Source: Trametes villosa (taxonomy: Eukaryota; Basidiomycota; Agaricomycetes; Polyporales; Polyporaceae). Taken from it: 64,000 nt of DNA. The notes under the pieces are model-generated. The model saw only the letters and a list, made by a program, of their open reading frames with translations, was not told where the DNA came from and did not search any database. The translations under genes and the position numbers were made by a program. Below, piece after piece: positions 1 to 8,969 of this stretch. How positions within the stretch are numbered: the stretch's first letter is position 1; each line of letters opens with the position of its first letter. The stretch spans positions 806,001 through 870,000 of the forward strand of contig PUDQ02000014.1 in assembly GCA_002964805.2 (NCBI GenBank). The letters run 5' to 3'.

Positions 1-766
1 TCCATATGTCCTCAGCTACGATGCGTACTTGTTCGTACACATCGGATAGGTCTATCTTCGAGCGGTACTTCGCTCGAGCGACATCCATTCGTATTTGATC
101 TTGGTCCGGAAAGGGCGTAAGATCATGGACCGTATTATCGTTACGCTGTCTCGCGTCGATAACCGTTCGCAGCTTGCCATTCTTCTTGGCTACGCACAAT
201 AATGGTGTGGCCTGGGAGACTGTTTCCGGCCTCCACCAACCCGCTTTTACATAGCGGTTGATTTTCGATAGAAGCTCGCCCTTTATCGCCTCCGCACATC
301 GCGGAAGGTGATACCGGTAGATCTTCTTCTCGTCGATCAGTGGTATTTTGTGGTTCACCTCTCGATATGGAGGTAAACTGTCAGGCGCAGGACGCATAAT
401 GTCCTCCGTCTCCTTGTACCACTTGTCTCGAAGAGCGTTAAGCTCCTCTTCTTCTTCGTCAATCACAAATCCGACGTGAGTGCGTCGGATTTGCTCATCA
501 TCCCATTGCTCTTTCGCAATGTGGTCTAGCAATTTGTTGATCCCTAAGGGATCTTCAAAACCGAATCTATCACGTCTTACTCCTTTCGATGAGTGTAGAC
601 TGGGCAAAAATCGCTCAGCTATGTTAGGGGGAACACTATTTCGTGCTCTCCCTTGGTGTCTAACCGGTGGATTCACGGCTTCAACGCCGTTCCCTCCCCC
701 TTCCGGAGACACTGTGGTCTTAGCATAGCGAGTGTGGGAGGGCTCCGCTTTCGTGGACTCCGCCAT
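1..766 (-). CDS. Gypsy A pol: N-terminal reverse transcriptase (partial)
   Basis: Minus-strand reading from 766 (first ATG after the TAG at 773-775) to the window edge gives the linker and first RT blocks of a Ty3/gypsy polymerase. Visible are LPPYREVNHKIPLIDEKK, then YVKAGWWRPETVSQATPLL, CVAKKNGKLRTVIDARQRN (block 2, fingers) and KYRSKIDLSDVYEQVRI (start of block 3, first catalytic Asp region). The YxDD box, RNase H and integrase lie outside the window. The frame is that of the upstream gag-protease reading, so it could be expressed by readthrough of one TAG or by internal initiation. Confidence 0.85.
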   Translation of the reverse strand, partial: MAESTKAEPSHTRYAKTTVSPEGGGNGVEAVNPPVRHQGRARNSVPPNIAERFLPSLHSSKGVRRDRFGFEDPLGINKLLDHIAKEQWDDEQIRRTHVGFVIDEEEEELNALRDKWYKETEDIMRPAPDSLPPYREVNHKIPLIDEKKIYRYHLPRCAEAIKGELLSKINRYVKAGWWRPETVSQATPLLCVAKKNGKLRTVIDARQRNDNTVHDLTPFPDQDQIRMDVARAKYRSKIDLSDVYEQVRIVAEDIW

Positions 767-772
767 GCTCTG

Positions 773-2398
773 CTAATGTGCAGGGCGTGGCTTGACCTCC
801 TGAGGCGCGTCGCGGAAGAGCGGAATGCTCTTCCCGCCTACCCATACTCGATCCTTCCCAAAATCGAGCACTATATTGTGCTGTCGACAGAATACGGTGC
901 CGAGTATGGCATCGTATTTGTCGATGTCCACTACATCAAAGTAGTGCTGTTGTCGCACTGGGCCTATAGCAATTTCGGCTTGTGCGCCGAAATTGATCTT
1001 CGTGCGACTGCCTTTGGTGCCTAGTTGTAGGCCCATTGGTTCTGTAAGGTCGATCCGTCCGGCCTTACAGATGTACGCGAACTCCGGGGTAATGGAGTCC
1101 GTCGTACATCCTGAGTCGAAAAGCACTAAGGCTCGGATGCCGTTTATGGGCAATTCGGCGCATAACGTGCGCTGTTCTTCCTTCGCTCTTCGAGGTTGGG
1201 CGGCCGGGTCTTCTATACGACACACTTTCGCGTCGTACATCCACCCGTGCCGCGCATCGCGGTCTTTTCCGACCGCCATGCTGTGGATCCTCACAGCCTG
1301 TGCAGTCTCAGAGTCTATAATCGACTCGAGTCTCATACCTGCGAAATGTACGGCATTATCGCCGTCATTCCATCCCTCTTGGCCATCATCCGGCTCGGAC
1401 TCGTACTGAGATCCTCCCCATCCATATTCGGATGCTGGATAATCACCAGCCTTGTCCTCTCCTGGGTCATAGTCTTGATGGTCGGCCCTATCATCGGGTT
1501 CGACCTGGTCCTGCTCGGGTGTATCTTCAGCCGGCTCGGGTGGTTGTTCGCCATCCGAGTTGTCGTCCACAACACGTTGGGCAAACATTCGTGGTGGGTT
1601 CAAGTCCCGCTTGCCTGCGTTGGGACAGACCGGATCGGACGCATAATGTCCGATTTGCCCGCACGAGAAGCATTTGACTGCGGCCTTCGTGGCCGGATGC
1701 CCCGAGGTAGGCTTGGCTGCTGTACTGGCGGAAGGCCTAGGACGGTCGGGAGGTGTACTCGCAGTACGATTACGGTCCTGCGAATAGACTCGCGATGGTC
1801 CACTCCTCGGTTTGGAGGAGCTCGGATTAGACGATTGCGGTCTGGAGGAACTAGGGGTAGTTTTATGCTTGCCCTTAGCGTCATGAGTGGTGCGATGGTT
1901 TGAAGAAGAGGCATGAGCCGTAGAAGGCTCACGCTGCTGCCGGCGCATTTGCATTGCGCGGGTGTTCTCCTCTATATCGAGGGCGGATTGGTACAACTCA
2001 GTGAGAGTGTTGTACTTCACCGACAGTCCATTTACGACTGTGATGATCTGTTCATAGTGCTCTGGAAGGGCATCTATGAATCGCGTTCTCATTTGGAACC
2101 GTGAGGGGCGTTCCCACATACGATCGGAGGTGTACAGTAGCCGTTCGTAAAGAGCGGCTACTCCACCCTTGCTTGCATCGAATCGCAAACGGTCGAATTG
2201 TTGAGCCGCGTACAAATAGTTATCTCGGTGTATAAACCGTCGGAACAGCCCTATAACGGCTTCCTCGAATAACCAATCACGCCTTTCACGTGTAGAAGAT
2301 TGTACAGTATTGTAAAACCAGAGTGCGGCATCCCCTGAGAGGCTCGCACTGAGTAGACGAAGACGATCACCGTCCATAGAAGGACCGGTGATCCGCAA
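773..2398 (-). CDS. Gypsy A gag C-terminus with zinc knuckle, and aspartic protease
   Basis: This frame continues gag after a TAG at 2414-2416. The first ~150 residues are capsid-like (LSASLSGDAALWFYNTV, typical of fungal gypsy capsids). A Ser/Pro/Arg-rich linker follows, then one CCHC zinc knuckle (CFSCGQIGHYASDPVC; CX2CX4HX6C, longer last spacing than the usual X4). An acidic linker leads to a retropepsin domain with the DSG active site (ALVLFDSGCTTDSITPEF) and the family's C-terminal YDAILGTVFCRQHNIVLDF. It ends at a TAG (773-775) after which RT continues in frame. 2398 is a TTG inside the gag frame, not a natural start. Confidence 0.85.
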   Translation of the reverse strand: MRITGPSMDGDRLRLLSASLSGDAALWFYNTVQSSTRERRDWLFEEAVIGLFRRFIHRDNYLYAAQQFDRLRFDASKGGVAALYERLLYTSDRMWERPSRFQMRTRFIDALPEHYEQIITVVNGLSVKYNTLTELYQSALDIEENTRAMQMRRQQREPSTAHASSSNHRTTHDAKGKHKTTPSSSRPQSSNPSSSKPRSGPSRVYSQDRNRTASTPPDRPRPSASTAAKPTSGHPATKAAVKCFSCGQIGHYASDPVCPNAGKRDLNPPRMFAQRVVDDNSDGEQPPEPAEDTPEQDQVEPDDRADHQDYDPGEDKAGDYPASEYGWGGSQYESEPDDGQEGWNDGDNAVHFAGMRLESIIDSETAQAVRIHSMAVGKDRDARHGWMYDAKVCRIEDPAAQPRRAKEEQRTLCAELPINGIRALVLFDSGCTTDSITPEFAYICKAGRIDLTEPMGLQLGTKGSRTKINFGAQAEIAIGPVRQQHYFDVVDIDKYDAILGTVFCRQHNIVLDFGKDRVWVGGKSIPLFRDAPQEVKPRPAH

Positions 2399-2413
2399 CG
2401 TATGGAAATATTC

Positions 2414-3733
2414 CTATAAGTTACGCAACCACAGTTCAAAGTGGTCGAGGTCGTCCTTGCCGTCATAAGCCTTTGGGGCTTGTAGCTTGGACATCTTCAG
2501 ATAAGCCGGAGGAGGCGAAGTTGCCTCCTCACTAACCATCTCTTCAATCATGTCCAGTAGCCTCTGTACCCCAAAGTTGTCTCGGGGTAGACTACTAGGC
2601 CCGGTATACGCCAGCTCTTCCGTAACCGCTCTATTGCGGTCGCGGCGATCATCAGCCGGCTCCCGGTACAATCCCGGTGCCGCGGAGGGTGCCATAGAAC
2701 GGCGTGGTCGAAGGCCAGGTACGGCGGGAGGAGGCAACAATCGCGGTCCTCGGGATGGACCCGCGTCCACATGGGACGCTGATCCATACCCAGCCCAGCC
2801 GATGGATGGTGAGGGCTGAGCCTCTTCGGGGTCAAACACAACATTTCGTCGTGCTTGGCCGTAACCGGGTTGAGCAGCGCACGGCGTGGAAGTTTTAGGT
2901 GGAGGTTGCGATGCACGCGCTGCAATGTCCGATTCGCTGAGGCCCGCCCTTTTCAGGCGTCTTCGACGTTCTTCCTCGAGTCGTAGTTCTTGAGGAGGTG
3001 GGACTAATTCGTCCTCCACCTCATATTCTTCATCGTCCATTCTCGGGTCATCCTCGTCTGATCCTTGGACTATATCGTCCAATTGATCTTCTTCGGATTC
3101 TTGCATTATGGCTAGCCTGTCTATCTGGCGGGCTAGCTCATCCTCGGCATCTTGAACTTGATTCCGCAATGCTTTAAAGCGTTGCGCCGAGGCTTGCAAG
3201 ACGTTCATCAACTCGATCGACGTTGACGGTCGAATCGAGTCACGACGACTCTTCTCTCGTATCCGCTGCCAGCACGAGCTGACTTTCGCTAGACCCTTAG
3301 AGTCTAACGAAAGTTGCGAGCTACGGCTCGCGGACCGTCGTGGCTGGTCTTCGCCCACGGCGTGTTCTCCGCCGTGTCGTTCGTCTTCATGAGGTTCGCC
3401 CTCGTGCAGGGGGGCGGGTTCGTCGCGTGCTCGGGACCGTGATGGTCCCGCGGATGGCGGCCGTTGGTGCTCAGCCGTTCGTGGGCTGCGCGGGTGGCCG
3501 CTGGCAGAAGGCGCGTCCGTTCCGCGCGGCTGACGAGAAGGCTCGCGCGGCTCTGATGCCACGCGAGGTGATTGGGCCCGAGTGGACCTGGACGAGAGAG
3601 GACGCGTCGCACTTGGCGCGCCCTGAGGATTCGAGGAGGCTCCTCGAGCCGATCCGGCTCGAGGAGGTTGTTGCTGAGGTGTTAGTTGGCGTTCTGGACG
3701 CTGTTGTCCGTCGCCGTTGTTACCACGGTCCAT
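2414..3733 (-). CDS. Gypsy A gag N-terminal part
   Basis: The ATG at 3733 is the first downstream of the LTR. About 330 residues are low-complexity, rich in Ser, Arg, Pro and Glu, with a possible helical segment (NVLQASAQRFKALRNQVQDA, residues ~160-200). The final ~40 residues (SKLQAPKAYDGKDDLDHFEL and following) match the start of the gypsy capsid domain. The frame meets TAG at 2414-2416 and then continues as capsid in the same frame, so the stop divides one domain in two. A C-to-T change of CAG, or G-to-A of TGG, would explain it. Confidence 0.8.
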   Translation of the reverse strand: MDRGNNGDGQQRPERQLTPQQQPPRAGSARGASSNPQGAPSATRPLSSRSTRAQSPRVASEPREPSRQPRGTDAPSASGHPRSPRTAEHQRPPSAGPSRSRARDEPAPLHEGEPHEDERHGGEHAVGEDQPRRSASRSSQLSLDSKGLAKVSSCWQRIREKSRRDSIRPSTSIELMNVLQASAQRFKALRNQVQDAEDELARQIDRLAIMQESEEDQLDDIVQGSDEDDPRMDDEEYEVEDELVPPPQELRLEEERRRRLKRAGLSESDIAARASQPPPKTSTPCAAQPGYGQARRNVVFDPEEAQPSPSIGWAGYGSASHVDAGPSRGPRLLPPPAVPGLRPRRSMAPSAAPGLYREPADDRRDRNRAVTEELAYTGPSSLPRDNFGVQRLLDMIEEMVSEEATSPPPAYLKMSKLQAPKAYDGKDDLDHFELWLRNL

Positions 3734-3838
3734 TTCGGGCAGGTGGCAACTTTAAAGTCTATTAAAGTTAGTGATGTGGCGTTGACGTGGCAACGTCGAG
3801 CTCGAATACGAGCAGTATAAGCACGGAGTACAAAAAAG

Positions 3839-4130
3839 TGTAAAAACTCACGATGGGGTGCCTTTGCGGCCCCTGTTCCCTCGGGTGTACTGGACCGGGC
3901 TCGTATTAGCTCGGTGTACTCCTGGGGGGATGGTGGGGGTGTGCAAAGGACTTCCCCCACCAGGCGCCCGGGGTCCGAATACCCGGGGCCGTACGCGTAG
4001 ATTAGATACATGATGTAGGCGCGCGCGATAATGCGCGCGCAAGTATTTCTACGCAGGACGGATGCACGAATAAGTGCATCCGTTAAGGATATACGATACG
4101 AGGAGTGCGCTATATTGCGCACTCCTTACA
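3839..4130 (-). repeat. LTR of gypsy A (292 bp)
   Basis: The segment begins TGTAAGGAGTGCGC and ends GTGAGTTTTTACA on the minus strand, giving 5-bp terminal inverted repeats TGTAA/TTACA. It separates gag of A from element B. Its outer 115 bp hold three successive near-perfect hairpins: around 4101-4127 (GAGTGCGC/GCGCACTC), 4059-4084 (GGATGCAC/GTGCATCC) and 4018-4042 (GCGCGCGC arms). The second LTR is outside the window, so the limits rest on the termini and on the switch to pol sequence at 4131. Confidence 0.75.
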
Positions 4131-7100
4131 CCTCGACAACGACCGCCTGCGCTACGAGCTCATTCTCGGTCAAGACTGGCTGCGGCGCCACAACGCGCAT
4201 CCCGACTGGACGACCGCGTCTTGGTTCATCACCGACCCGAAGACACAGCAGACGGACCGGCTCAGTGCCGTCTCGCCCTCTGAGCCCATCGCGCCAGCCC
4301 CACCCGTCCGTTTGCCGTCACTTGAGCTTGGACCTCAGCCTGTCTACGTCCACGACGGACTCGATGACGATGATACGGCCTTTAAGGGCCGCGGACCGCC
4401 TCCAGCCCTGCTCCCACTGGACCTGCTCCCGCTCGAGATGCCTGACGAGCCCCTCAAGGCGCGTCAGCGGTCACCGTTCAAGACCAAGCTCGACGCCGTC
4501 AAGCGTTCACTCGGACAGCGTCTTCGCACTGTCGCAAAGGCTCGGTTCCCGAAGCTGTTCCGCTCAAAGGTTCAATACGCGGACATACCGGACAGCCGCG
4601 TCATGCATACCATAGACACGCGCGACGCCGCTCCGGTTCGCGGACACGGGCACCCGCACTCGCCACCCGAGCACAAGGAGATCGAGCAGTTCATCGAGGA
4701 CGGCCTGCGAGACGGAATCATCGAGCCTAGCCGCTCACCCTGGTCAGCACCCATCATCTTCGCGAAGAAGAAAGATGGTACGAACCGTATCTGCGTCGAC
4801 TATCGGAAGCTAAACGCCGTTACAGTCAAAAATGCGTACCCTCTTCCGAGGATCAACGACACGTACCAGCAACTTCGTGGTGCACGCTTCTTCACGACCT
4901 TGGACCTGAAGTCCGGCTACTGGCAGATCCTGATCCATCCCGCCTTTCGCAAGAAGACTGCGTTCACGACGCGCTTCGGCCACTATCAGTTTCGTGTCAT
5001 GGAGTTCGGGCTCTGCAACGCACCGGCAACGTTCCAGAACTTCATGAACGAGCTCTTGAGGCCCTTCCTCGACCGCTGCGCCATCGTGTACCTTGACGAT
5101 GTGATTATCTTCTCGCCGATTGAGGAAGCGCATCTCGCTGATGTGACTGCGGTTCTCCAGGTCCTTGACTGGAACGGTCTGATCCTGAACGAGAAGAAAT
5201 GTCAGTTCGCGCAAACGGAGCTACTCTACTTGGGCCACATCGTCTCTGGGGACGGAATCCGCCCAGACCCCGCGAAGATCGCAGCGATCACCGACTGGCC
5301 GCGACCCAACAACGTCACCCGAGTGCGCGGTTTCCTCAACCTCGCCGGGTACTACCGTTGCTTCATCCATGGGTTCGCGCACATCGCCGGCGCTCTCTAC
5401 AACCTCTTGAAGGGCAATCCGCGCAAGGGCGCACCTGTGAAATGGTCAGCAGACTGCGAACGTGCTTTGCTAGCTCTGAAAGCGCGACTTACCCCCTCTC
5501 CCATGCTCAGCTACCCTCGGCTCTGGCACCTCTTCGTTGTGGACACGGACACGTCAGGCAACGCGATTGGCGGGATCCTCCATCAGTCGGACCGCGACTT
5601 CAACGGGGGGAAGGGCTCCGATGCCTGCTTTGCCTTCAAGGAGTCGGAGCTTCGCCCGATCACCTACGAGCCGTGCCGGATGACTCCGACGGAGCAGCGG
5701 TACTCTGCACAAGAACGAGAGATGTTAGTGATCGACTACTGCCTGCAGAAGTGGCGCGGGTACATCGAGGGCTCACCGATCGTCGTCCGCACCGACCACG
5801 AATCCCTCAAGTACTTCCTGTCGCAGAAGCACCTTGGTCGTCGCCTCGCGCGCTTCGCAGACAACATCGCACACTTCGACGTGCACATCGTCTATCGGCC
5901 CGGTCGTAACCAGCTCGCCGCAGATGCACTCTCTCGCCGCCCTGGACATACGGACGTTCCGGACTCTGAGACACTGGGTCCCCTCTTTGCGCATCCGATG
6001 GAGGCCTCCGCACCCGCGATGAACAGCTTCGACACGCTCGAGACCTGGCAGCGCGCTCTGCTCGCAGATCGCAACGCGGAGCCCTCTCGTCGTGGGTACG
6101 TCCTCCAAAACGGGCTTCTATGGCGCAGCATCAATAATGGTCGCGGTGATGTCGTCGTTAGGGTACCTACAACCGCCCCGGACGCGCGCGCCCTGGTTTG
6201 TGATGCTCATGTCGACATCGGACACCTTGGCGCTCGCGCTGTCGTCGATGCACTCCGAACGCGCGCCTGGATCCCGAACGTGACTGCACTTGCCGAAGAC
6301 GTTGTCCGCCTCTGCAACGAGTGCCAATTCACCCGCCGCGAGGCCCCGAAGCCTCAGCCGCTGCACCCGCTGCCGCGCGTTGACGCCTTCGACTGCTGGG
6401 CGTTCGACTGGATCGGACCGCTAGAGAAGACGAAAAAGGGGAATCAGTACATTCTCACGTCCATCGACCACGGTACCGACCTCGCCTTTGCGAATGCGCA
6501 CCCAGCCCGCTCTTCAGACGCGGTGCTCGACCTCTTGTGGCAACACATCGTCACCTTCAGGCTTCGGGAAGCCCAAGGCGATCTTGACGGATAACGGCGA
6601 AGAGTTCCTAGCCTACAAATTTCAGAACTATCTTCGACGCTTGGGCATCGAGCATCTTCGTACCTCGCCATACCACCCGCAGACAAACAGCCGCCTCGAG
6701 AAGTTCAACGACAACCTGGTGCAAGTGTTAGCTCGCTTCACGGCGCCCGGCAAGCAGGACAAATGGGACTTGTACCTGCCTGACGCACTCCTGGTGCATC
6801 GCGCACACATCAACCGCAGCACTGGGGCATCGCCCGGCTACCTTGCATACGGTCGCGAGCTTCGCCTGCCGAACGAGGCCACTTATGACGCCCTACGCCG
6901 CCTGCCGACCGACGCTGAGATCGAACACCTGCAGCGTCAGCGACTCGAACACGTCCACGACCTCGAACGGATCCGGCGGATGGCAAACGCGAAGGCCGCG
7001 CAGCGCCTGCGGAATGAGGCAGACCGTCGCGAGGAAACCTATCGGGATTGCGGCCTTGGTATCGGCAACATCGTCTTGTGTCGCTCGCCTGAATCGACGA

Positions 7101-7336
7101 AGCTTCACCCGCGTTGGGACGGGCCCTTCATCATCCATGACCTGACGGACCGGAACACCTATCAGCTGCGAACGCGCAACGGGTACGTGTTGCGTACCTT
7201 GTATAACGCCGAACGCCTCAAGCGTTATCACGCCTCCGACCCGGAGCCCGCCCTCTGGTACTCTTCAGCGGATCTCCAGCGTCGGGATGCCAAAGCGCGT
7301 TTCGAGCGCAACTTGCAGGCTCGTCGAGGTGCCTAG
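4131..7336 (+). pseudogene. Gypsy B pol: protease end, RT, RNase H, integrase (frameshifted)
   Basis: Reading starts inside the protease (YELILGQDWLRRHNA, the conserved protease tail). RT follows with DYRKLNAVTVKNAYPLPRI, DLKSGYWQILIHP, FGLCNAPATFQNFMNELL and the catalytic AIVYLDDVIIFS. RNase H has LFVVDTDTSGNAIGGIL and VRTDHESLKYFL. Integrase has the HHCC finger (HVDIGHLGARAVV ... LCNECQFTR), Asp at ILTSIDHGTD, then a frame change near 6550-6570, after which the second Asp (KAILTDNGEEF), Glu (NSRLEKFNDNL) and a GPY/F-like module (HPRWDGPFIIHDL) are read in the +2 frame to a stop at 7336. One inserted or two deleted bases explain the break. With the 5' end lost to element A the copy cannot be autonomous. 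Confidence 0.9.
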
Positions 7337-7993
7337 GGTGCCGATCGCGATGGACGCACGCAAACACCGACCGCTGGGTGCTCGGCGACGCGGACCCAAT
7401 GGTGACACGTCATCAAGCCCCTGCAGGGCAAGAAAACCGATCAGTACGCTTCCTTCCCCTGGGCTTGATCTTACCTGTTCTTGTATCATATTCACATAGA
7501 CCTGCATTGTCATTTGCCGCGCCGTTCCCGCCGATGTTGGACTCGACAGTGCGAGTTCTGGAGGAGGGGATGGTGTTGGTACGCTCGCCATCGCGCGCTT
7601 TGTCCTTGTTTGTTCCTTCTTCCCGTTACAGTATGCAGCCGCCCGCTCCCCGATGACTCGCCTCGAACTCCTCCTGTGGCCCTCCCCGACTCATAGATAC
7701 GCTCGTCGAGCTCCTGTACAACTACTCAGAACCCCCGAAACGCCTCTTGGCACTCATCGCGGCCCCGAACGTCTTGTTTACTTATCGTGACTCCCAAGGA
7801 CTGAGACACTCGATTCTCTGTGTATTTAACGAGCCTCGAGACGACCGAATACACCAGATCTCCGCTCCCTCCTCACGTCCGCCGGTTCGAACTCCGAAAG
7901 GACGGAGTGACACCACACTTTCGGGGGGAGCGGAGTGTGAAAGGCAGCTTGCGTCCCTAACGACTGGTTAAACTGGGCCTCGGTTTGGGGGGG
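7337..7993. other. Non-coding 3' part of gypsy B
   Basis: No conserved reading frame is seen between the pol stop and the candidate LTR. The stretch ends in a T/G-rich run (GGTTTGGGGGGG) directly before TGTCC, which has the look of a plus-strand priming tract next to an LTR. Confidence 0.5.
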
Positions 7994-8326
7994 TGTCCGG
8001 ATTTGGTACCCCGTGTGAAAACGTCCTTAGCGTATGCGCGCGTTTCTCACTGTGGAATATTAACTTTCGAGGCGCGGGGGCGGCATTGAGCAACGACACT
8101 CGGTCGCGTTTGGCCAGAGACGAGCGAGGAGGGCGAGTAGGACGGGGGAGTCTCCTTGCAAACGCATACCGTACACATTCCAGGAGCGCCGTACTTAAAG
8201 ACGCGTATCTAATCGTAATCCAATCACTCGGAGATAACCGAGCGTAATCGCTCGATAAGCGCCAAAAGCCAACATGGAAAGCATCGACCGCCGCTCGAGT
8301 GCCCTCGCACGCGTATACACCAGCCA
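7994..8326 (+). repeat. Candidate 3' LTR of gypsy B
   Basis: It starts TGTCCGGATTTGGTACCCC straight after a G-rich tract, contains a TATA-like TACTTAAAGA near 8190, and ends near ...ATACACCA before the 3' end of the gene at 8344. No second copy is in the window to confirm it, and the 3' limit is a guess within about 20 bp. Confidence 0.35.
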
Positions 8327-8343
8327 GGGAGCAGAGAATATAT

Positions 8344-8607
8344 TTAGATATAGTCATCAATATCCAGAGAGGGATTCTCCTCCTCTGCAAACACGTCACG
8401 CGGCTCATACTCCTTGTCGTCGAACCACTGCCAGAGCTCCTCTTCGTCATCCTCGCATACCGGGTTGTCTGCTTTCAGCGGAGCTGCTTGCGGAACAGCA
8501 CTGACCTGAGACAAGACTTCAGATAACGTCAGCATAGATCAATGTAAAGGTACATACCTGACTGGCACCAGATGTGACCGGGACTGTCAAAGTACTACTG
8601 GGACCAT
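8344..8607 (-). pseudogene. 3' end of the gene interrupted by hAT 1
   Basis: Minus-strand reading from the hAT target duplication (8600-8607) gives a Ser/Thr/Val-rich segment, a 51-nt intron (GTATGT ... CTGAC ... TCTCAG, about 8514-8564) and a final exon with an acidic, aromatic tail (DDEEELWQWFDDKEYEPRD ... SLDIDDYI, stop TAA at 8344). The frame is continuous with 16573-16640 across the hAT element once one copy of GGGACCAT is discounted, so this is the C-terminus of the gene at 16573-18358. No family is recognised. Confidence 0.65.
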
Positions 8608-8770
8608 TAGGGTGTTGCAGTGGTTGCGGAAACCCGTGGGGGTCATGGCGGGTTTTGGCTGCGGATACGGATCCGGGTTGCCATATTGGGTACCCGCGCC
8701 AAACCCGCGACCTGCGCCCTCCTACCCGCCTACCTGCAACCCGCGCTGCGCGCACTGCCACCCGCTCCTA
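8608..8770 (+). repeat. hAT 1 left terminal and subterminal repeats
   Basis: After the 12-bp terminal repeat, short ACCCG/CGGGT words in both orientations recur about every 10-25 bp to about 8770. In other hAT elements such subterminal words are transposase-binding sites; that role here is inferred. Confidence 0.7.
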
Positions 8771-8969
8771 TATCTCTCATCCACGGCGGCTGTGCCGCCC
8801 GCCCAGGCGCCCGCGAGCTTCGGCTCGCGTTCTGGTTGGCCTGCTACGACTGCCTCAGGCTTAGGTGCTGTATAGTTCATGATGGCAAGACGCCACATGG
8901 CTGTATGGCACAAACATTGTAAATACTCATAGCTACATATGTCCCCCTCCCCCGCCCATTCGGCTTTCC

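Larger units (their letters stand above)
1..4130 (-). mobile_element. Ty3/gypsy LTR retrotransposon A (left-truncated by window edge)
   Basis: The minus strand reads LTR, gag, protease, then reverse transcriptase running off the window at base 1, the order of a Ty3/gypsy element. The outer LTR end at 4130 directly abuts plus-strand gypsy pol sequence that starts mid-protease, so A was inserted into element B and the rest of B's gag and protease should lie beyond A's other LTR, left of the window. The gag-protease-RT reading stays in one frame for about 1,240 codons and is broken only by two TAG codons (2414-2416 and 773-775), so the copy is recent or weakly decayed. RNase H, integrase and the second LTR are not visible. 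Confidence 0.9.
4131..8326 (+). mobile_element. Ty3/gypsy LTR retrotransposon B (3' part)
   Basis: From 4131 the plus strand encodes the end of a gypsy protease, RT, RNase H and integrase, followed by ~650 bp of non-coding sequence and a candidate LTR. The 5' portion is missing because element A interrupts it at 4130/4131. B differs clearly from A in sequence (for example RLNAVTVKNAYPLPRI-type RT motifs against A's TVIDARQRNDNT), so they are different families. The right end is uncertain. Confidence 0.75.

Noticed and set aside
7994..8326. Certain LTR of gypsy B
   Set aside because: Only the start (after a G tract) is suggestive; no second copy or target duplication is available, so it is listed at low confidence only.
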